The notes under the pieces are model-generated. The model was not told the origin of the DNA. It saw only the letters and a list, made by a program, of their open reading frames with translations, and did no database searches. Shown one piece after another: positions 60,704 to 64,000 of a DNA stretch of 64,000 nt (positions are counted from its first letter, which is position 1; each line of letters starts with the position of its first letter). This DNA is from an uncultured Clostridia bacterium (lineage in GTDB: Bacteria; Bacillota; Clostridia; Oscillospirales; Ruminococcaceae). Location of the stretch: positions 62,001 through 126,000 of the forward strand of contig CANQOC010000002.1 of the NCBI GenBank assembly GCA_947625375.1, written 5' to 3'. The position numbers and the translations under genes are program-made.

Positions 60704-60712
60704 TGATATAAT
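60704..60712 (+). promoter_or_regulatory. Possible extended -10 promoter of the GH98 gene
   Basis: TGATATAAT at 60704-60712 without a good -35 at the right distance (TTGACG at 60673 is 28 bases away). Followed by a GGAGG ribosome-binding site. Confidence 0.5.
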
Positions 60713-60757
60713 ATAACTATTATTCGAGCGCCGCGGGCGCAAAACGGAGGTAGATTT

Positions 60758-63121
60758 ATGAGGAACATTATAACGCGGATTCTTTCGGCGCTTCTGGCGG
60801 CGGTGACGCTTTTGACGGCGTTTGCGCTTCCGTCGGCGGCTGCCGGCGAGACATCGGCGGAAACACCGCTGAGAAGACCGGTCTCCCCGGACATGCCGAT
60901 GTGGATTGTACATATCGACAGCTGGAACGAAGCCGACCCCGAGAGAATCATCGAGCTTATCCCCGAGGACATTCGCCCCTATATCGTCTTCAACATCTCG
61001 ATGTCCATCAACTGGGACGAGGAACAGCAGAAGTTTACCCGCGTCGAATACGGCTATGAGACCGCGAAGTCTTGGCTGCGCGCATGTGCCGAGGCCGGCG
61101 TTTGGGCGATGATTCAGCCGGCGAGCGGCGGACCGAGTCACTTCCCCGACTATGACCCCGCGACGACCGACTATGAGGACACCCTTTTCGCCGAGTTCTT
61201 CCGCGACTATCCCAACTTCATCGGCTATAACTACTGCGAGCAGTTCTGGGGTTTTGAAAACTACGTCAAGGGCTTCCCGATAACCGCCGAGGAGCGCTAC
61301 AGGCACTTTGCGGGACTCCTGGAGCTTTGTCACAAATACGGCGGATACCTTGTCGACAGCTGGTGCGGCAACGAGTGGGGACAGTCGATCAACCCCCTCG
61401 CGATGATAAAGCGAATCCCCGAATTCGAGGAGGCCGCCCGCAACTACAGCGACAACTTCATCCTCCTCGAAAAATACACCCAGACCGGCTATCTTTCCGA
61501 CATGGAGAGCCTTGTTTTGGGGACGTATCTCTCGGGGTACTGCGGCAATTTCGGCGTCCGCTATGACTCGTCCGGCTGGACCGACGACGACGGAAAGGGC
61601 ACCGGCGGATATACCCTTGCGACCGGTCTCCCGATTCACTTCGAGAGAATGATTTTAAACGGCGCGACCGTCATCGACGCCCCCGAGCTCACTTGGCAGG
61701 ACGACTTCTTTGAGGACGACCCCGAGGTCGACAAAAAAGGCTATTCAATCCGCAAGTGGGGCACATTCCCGCAGTTCCGCAACGACATGGTCGACATGTT
61801 CCGGAAGTTCACGACCGGCGAATACCGGATTCCGACCCGCGAAGAGGTCATTGCGCGGACGAAGTTCATTCTCGTCAACGACGTCGAGACCGGCCGCGAC
61901 GACGACAAATACTGCACCCCGCCGACGATGTTCGACGGTCTCTATAAGATGGACAACGACGGCTATCTTAAGGACAATCACTCGCAGTTCAAGAAGACCG
62001 GCCGCTATCCGACCGTCCCGACGACCGCCGGCTTTGCGGACGCCAAATATGAACAGCTCTTCGAGCGCGTGATGAAAAAGACCGAGTTCGACGCGACCTG
62101 GGAGACGGTTCTTGACAAGGTCTTCGACTTCGACGACATGTTCCCCGAGGAGTATACCGGCGACATCTATGCCGGAAGATACGAGAACAATTGGGTCATA
62201 TATAACCCGTATAAGAGGACGCAGACCGCAAACGGCGAAATCCCGTTCAAATACAACACCGCACAGAGCATCTCGTTCTCTCTTCCGAGATATTCGACCG
62301 CGGTGATGCAGGAATATGCCGACAGCGTTTCAATCTATCTTTCAAACTACGACGAGGACAACCAGCTTATCCGTAAGGACGACGTCATCACAATAAAGGG
62401 CGCGTCGGCCGAGCCGACAGTCGAGGTCACCGACCGGGGCGAGGACGCCGTAAGCTGTGAATACAAGAGCGATTGGACAAACGGAGTGTTCACCCTCACG
62501 GTCAGCCACAACGGACCCGTCGACGTTAAAATCGGCTGTTCGGGCGACGGCGCAAACCGCCTCACCGAATATAAGACCGCGACGGTCACCGAACCCGCCG
62601 CCCCGCCGGTATATTCCGGAATCCTCCAGCACGAGGGCGAGTTCTTCGACACCCTCTCGGTCGACCAGCTCATCAAAAACGGCGCCTCCGGAAACGTCCG
62701 CGACTATTGGGGACAGGGGTACCTTATCATGGGCATGGACGCGGGCGCAAAGGCGCGCGACACCGTCATCGCCGAACAGGCGGGAGAATATGACCTCGGC
62801 CTGAGATACCGCGCAAAGGGCGGCGAGGTGAAGATTTCGGTCAACGGAAAGAAGACCGCCGCGACTCTCGAAGACACCTCGGGCGGCTGGGCGATAGTCA
62901 ATGTCCCGGTAAAGCTCAAAAAGGGCGAGAACACGGTTCTGCTGAGTCTTGACCAAGACCTCGAGTCGAAGCTCTATGTCGACTGCTTCACCCTTGAGCT
63001 GACCAAGGCGGGAAGCTCGGCGCCTACGGCGGTTATAATAATCGCTGCTGCCGCGGCGGTAATCGTCATCGCGGTGATTGCGGCGGTGATTGCGTCGAAG
63101 AAAAAGAAGAAAACAAAGTGA
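60758..63121 (+). CDS. Surface-anchored glycoside hydrolase family 98 enzyme
   Basis: 787 residues. Signal peptide (about 1-30), then a GH98 catalytic module (about 40-500): PMWIVHIDSWNEADPERII, IRPYIVFNISMSI and MIQPASGGPSHF match that family. A Glu in NYCEQFWGF (E161) is a catalytic candidate. GH98 includes endo-beta-1,4-galactosidases that release blood-group A/B trisaccharide and some xylanases. A C-terminal beta domain (about 625-750, LRYRAKGGEVKISVNGKK, CBM6/35-like) precedes a transmembrane helix and the tail KKKKKTK, so the enzyme is held at the cell surface. Confidence 0.85.
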   Translation: MRNIITRILSALLAAVTLLTAFALPSAAAGETSAETPLRRPVSPDMPMWIVHIDSWNEADPERIIELIPEDIRPYIVFNISMSINWDEEQQKFTRVEYGYETAKSWLRACAEAGVWAMIQPASGGPSHFPDYDPATTDYEDTLFAEFFRDYPNFIGYNYCEQFWGFENYVKGFPITAEERYRHFAGLLELCHKYGGYLVDSWCGNEWGQSINPLAMIKRIPEFEEAARNYSDNFILLEKYTQTGYLSDMESLVLGTYLSGYCGNFGVRYDSSGWTDDDGKGTGGYTLATGLPIHFERMILNGATVIDAPELTWQDDFFEDDPEVDKKGYSIRKWGTFPQFRNDMVDMFRKFTTGEYRIPTREEVIARTKFILVNDVETGRDDDKYCTPPTMFDGLYKMDNDGYLKDNHSQFKKTGRYPTVPTTAGFADAKYEQLFERVMKKTEFDATWETVLDKVFDFDDMFPEEYTGDIYAGRYENNWVIYNPYKRTQTANGEIPFKYNTAQSISFSLPRYSTAVMQEYADSVSIYLSNYDEDNQLIRKDDVITIKGASAEPTVEVTDRGEDAVSCEYKSDWTNGVFTLTVSHNGPVDVKIGCSGDGANRLTEYKTATVTEPAAPPVYSGILQHEGEFFDTLSVDQLIKNGASGNVRDYWGQGYLIMGMDAGAKARDTVIAEQAGEYDLGLRYRAKGGEVKISVNGKKTAATLEDTSGGWAIVNVPVKLKKGENTVLLSLDQDLESKLYVDCFTLELTKAGSSAPTAVIIIAAAAAVIVIAVIAAVIASKKKKKTK

Positions 63122-63133
63122 TAATAAAAACCG

Positions 63134-63165
63134 GACGGTATGACTCAGGTCGTACCGTCGCTTTT
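63134..63165 (+). terminator. Terminator after the GH98 gene
   Basis: Stem GACGGTATGA / TCGTACCGTC (10 bp with one G-T), 6-base loop, then GCTTTTC. Confidence 0.75.
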
Positions 63166-63173
63166 CAGATGGG

Positions 63174-63243
63174 CAGAAATCAGAGGTCAGAAGTCAGAAA
63201 TCTATCATCTGACTTCTGATTTCTCAATTCTGTCCTCTAAAAT
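63174..63243. repeat. AGAAGTCAG-type repeat overlapping the phosphatase gene end
   Basis: AGAAATCAGAGGTCAGAAGTCAGAAA at 63175-63200 and its inverted companion CTGACTTCTGATTTCTCAATTCTGTCCTCT at about 63209-63238. The second arm forms the last codons of the downstream minus-strand gene. Confidence 0.82.
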
Positions 63244-63666
63244 GCCGCGGCAGCCCCGGTCGATGTCGCGGAAGGTTTTGTCGAAGTCGCCGGTGTACCA
63301 AGGGTCGGCGATGTCGCGCACGCGCTCGGTGAATTCAAGAAGCCGGTGAACCTTGTTCTCGGGGTCGCCGCCGGTTATCCTCAAAATATTGCGGATATTT
63401 TCGGTGCCCATTCCGACAATAAGGTCGAAGCGGGAATAGTCCGCCGCCGTCATTCTCCGCGCCGCGCGCCTCTCGAACGGGATTCCCTCCTCGCGGAGCT
63501 TTCGCTTCGTCCCGGGGTGAATGTCGTTTCCGATTTCCTCGGTGCTCGTCGCCGCCGATTCGATATAAATATCCGTCCGCCCGCTCTTTTTAACAAGCTC
63601 TTTCATCACAAATTCCGCCATCGGCGACCGGCAGATGTTGCCGTGACAAATAAAAAGTATCTTCAT
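63205..63666 (-). CDS. Low molecular weight protein-tyrosine phosphatase
   Basis: 153 residues from the ATG at 63666 (GGAGGAAGAA). N-terminal CHGNICRS is the CX5R active-site loop (Cys at 8), and the general acid Asp is in DPWYTG (about 126). It dephosphorylates tyrosine or arginine in bacteria. The last dozen residues (LEDRIEKSEVR) are encoded by the AGAAGTCAG repeat, so the natural end was replaced or extended by repeat DNA; the fold should not depend on this tail. Confidence 0.92.
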   Translation of the reverse strand: MKILFICHGNICRSPMAEFVMKELVKKSGRTDIYIESAATSTEEIGNDIHPGTKRKLREEGIPFERRAARRMTAADYSRFDLIVGMGTENIRNILRITGGDPENKVHRLLEFTERVRDIADPWYTGDFDKTFRDIDRGCRGILEDRIEKSEVR

Positions 63667-63758
63667 TTCTTCCTCCTGACCGACCTGTGTCTGTCCGTCC
63701 TCCGATAGCGCTTTTACGCCCCGCGGAATATAATGACGCAGGAGGTGAAAGGTCAAAG

Positions 63759-64000
63759 ATGAACGGATTTGTTCTTCCGGCGCTCGCGGCGACCCTCGGC
63801 ACATGGTTTGTGACCGCTCTCGGCGCGGCGACGGTGGTATTCTTTAAATCACCCAATCAAAAGGTGATGAACATAATGCTCGGGTTTGCGTCGGGTGTGA
63901 TGATTGCGGCGAGCTTCTGGTCGCTTCTCCAGCCGGCGATTGAGCGCGCCGAGGCGGTCTCGCGTCTGCCGGCATATCTTGTCGCGACGGCGGGGTTTAT
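63759..64000 (+). CDS. ZIP family metal transporter, 3' end cut by window
   Basis: The first 80 residues are visible. Helices GFVLPALAATLGTWFVTALGAA and NIMLGFASGVMIAASFWSLLQPAIE match the ZIP/ZupT opening, where the second helix signature GFASGVMxAASFWSLL is diagnostic. It imports zinc or other divalent metals across the cytoplasmic membrane. GGAGG occurs 13 bases and AAAGG 6 bases before the ATG. Divergent from the phosphatase gene; a TATAAT lies at 63729-63734 but no clear -35. Confidence 0.87.
   Translation, partial: MNGFVLPALAATLGTWFVTALGAATVVFFKSPNQKVMNIMLGFASGVMIAASFWSLLQPAIERAEAVSRLPAYLVATAGF

Noticed and set aside
60673..60712. TTGACG as -35 of the GH98 promoter
   Set aside because: 28 bases from the TATAAT, far outside the normal 16-18.

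Overview
The window looks like chromosomal DNA from a low-GC-phylum Gram-positive (Bacillota, Clostridia) with a fairly GC-rich genome, probably an anaerobic gut or rumen lineage. The basis is a T-box leader on cysE-cysS, a small SRP RNA directly before dnaX-ybaB-recR-tadA, a type IV pilus locus without an outer-membrane secretin, PlsY plus an MGDG-type glycosyltransferase, and a membrane-anchored GH98 enzyme. No phage, plasmid, rRNA, tRNA or CRISPR array is visible.

Layout. 1-1522: end of a type B carboxylesterase, then luxS. 1526-1739: an isolated, almost fully self-complementary element. 1744-3275: ECF sigma factor and membrane anti-sigma-like partner. 3449-4255: DUF2975 membrane protein with its small XRE regulator. 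4313-8453 (minus): a c-di-GMP operon (EAL, REC-HD-GYP, Hpt, GGDEF). 8697-11270 (minus): metallophosphoesterase and a cytoplasmic BMP-type protein with a ParB-like N-terminus. 11444-28708 (minus): a type IV pilus operon of 15 genes (pilB, pilT, pilC, pseudopilin, major pilin, pilD, pilM, pilN, pilO, a 2442-residue giant pilin, three minor pilins). 28942-31689: TldE/TldD. 32027-32995: TPR membrane protein. 33320-35556 (minus): plsY, glycosyltransferase, HIT protein. 35901-39876 (minus): two TIM-barrel isomerase-like proteins and two Gfo/Idh/MocA dehydrogenases. 40030-43233 (plus): SRP RNA, dnaX, ybaB, recR, tadA. 43269-47531 (minus): MarR regulator and a heterodimeric ABC exporter. 47547-48990: 1.4 kb of repeats only. 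48991-53161 (minus): PrsA-like lipoprotein, then the T-box operon cysE-cysS-cyclophilin. 53535-54859: XRE regulator divergent from a DUF5067-like lipoprotein. 54911-55540: upp. 55682-63121 (plus): GH2, solute-binding lipoprotein, GH98. 63205-64000: low-molecular-weight phosphatase and the start of a ZIP transporter.

How the parts connect. The pilus ATPase PilB carries two tandem MshEN c-di-GMP-binding motifs, and the window also encodes a complete make/break/relay set for c-di-GMP, so pilus assembly is plausibly c-di-GMP controlled. The pilus operon ends with a giant pilin-anchored adhesin made of GLUG-like and five copies of an unnamed repeat domain. A G9 tract lies inside this gene and a G8 tract lies just upstream of the operon promoter, both candidates for slippage-based switching.

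Several intergenic regions carry repeated structured DNA: two matched arrays of hairpins (33001-33243, 35671-35885) whose stems differ in sequence but keep their pairing, a purine-rich AGAAGTCAG-type repeat seen at six or more places, and a repeat containing an AAGGAATTCGC block.
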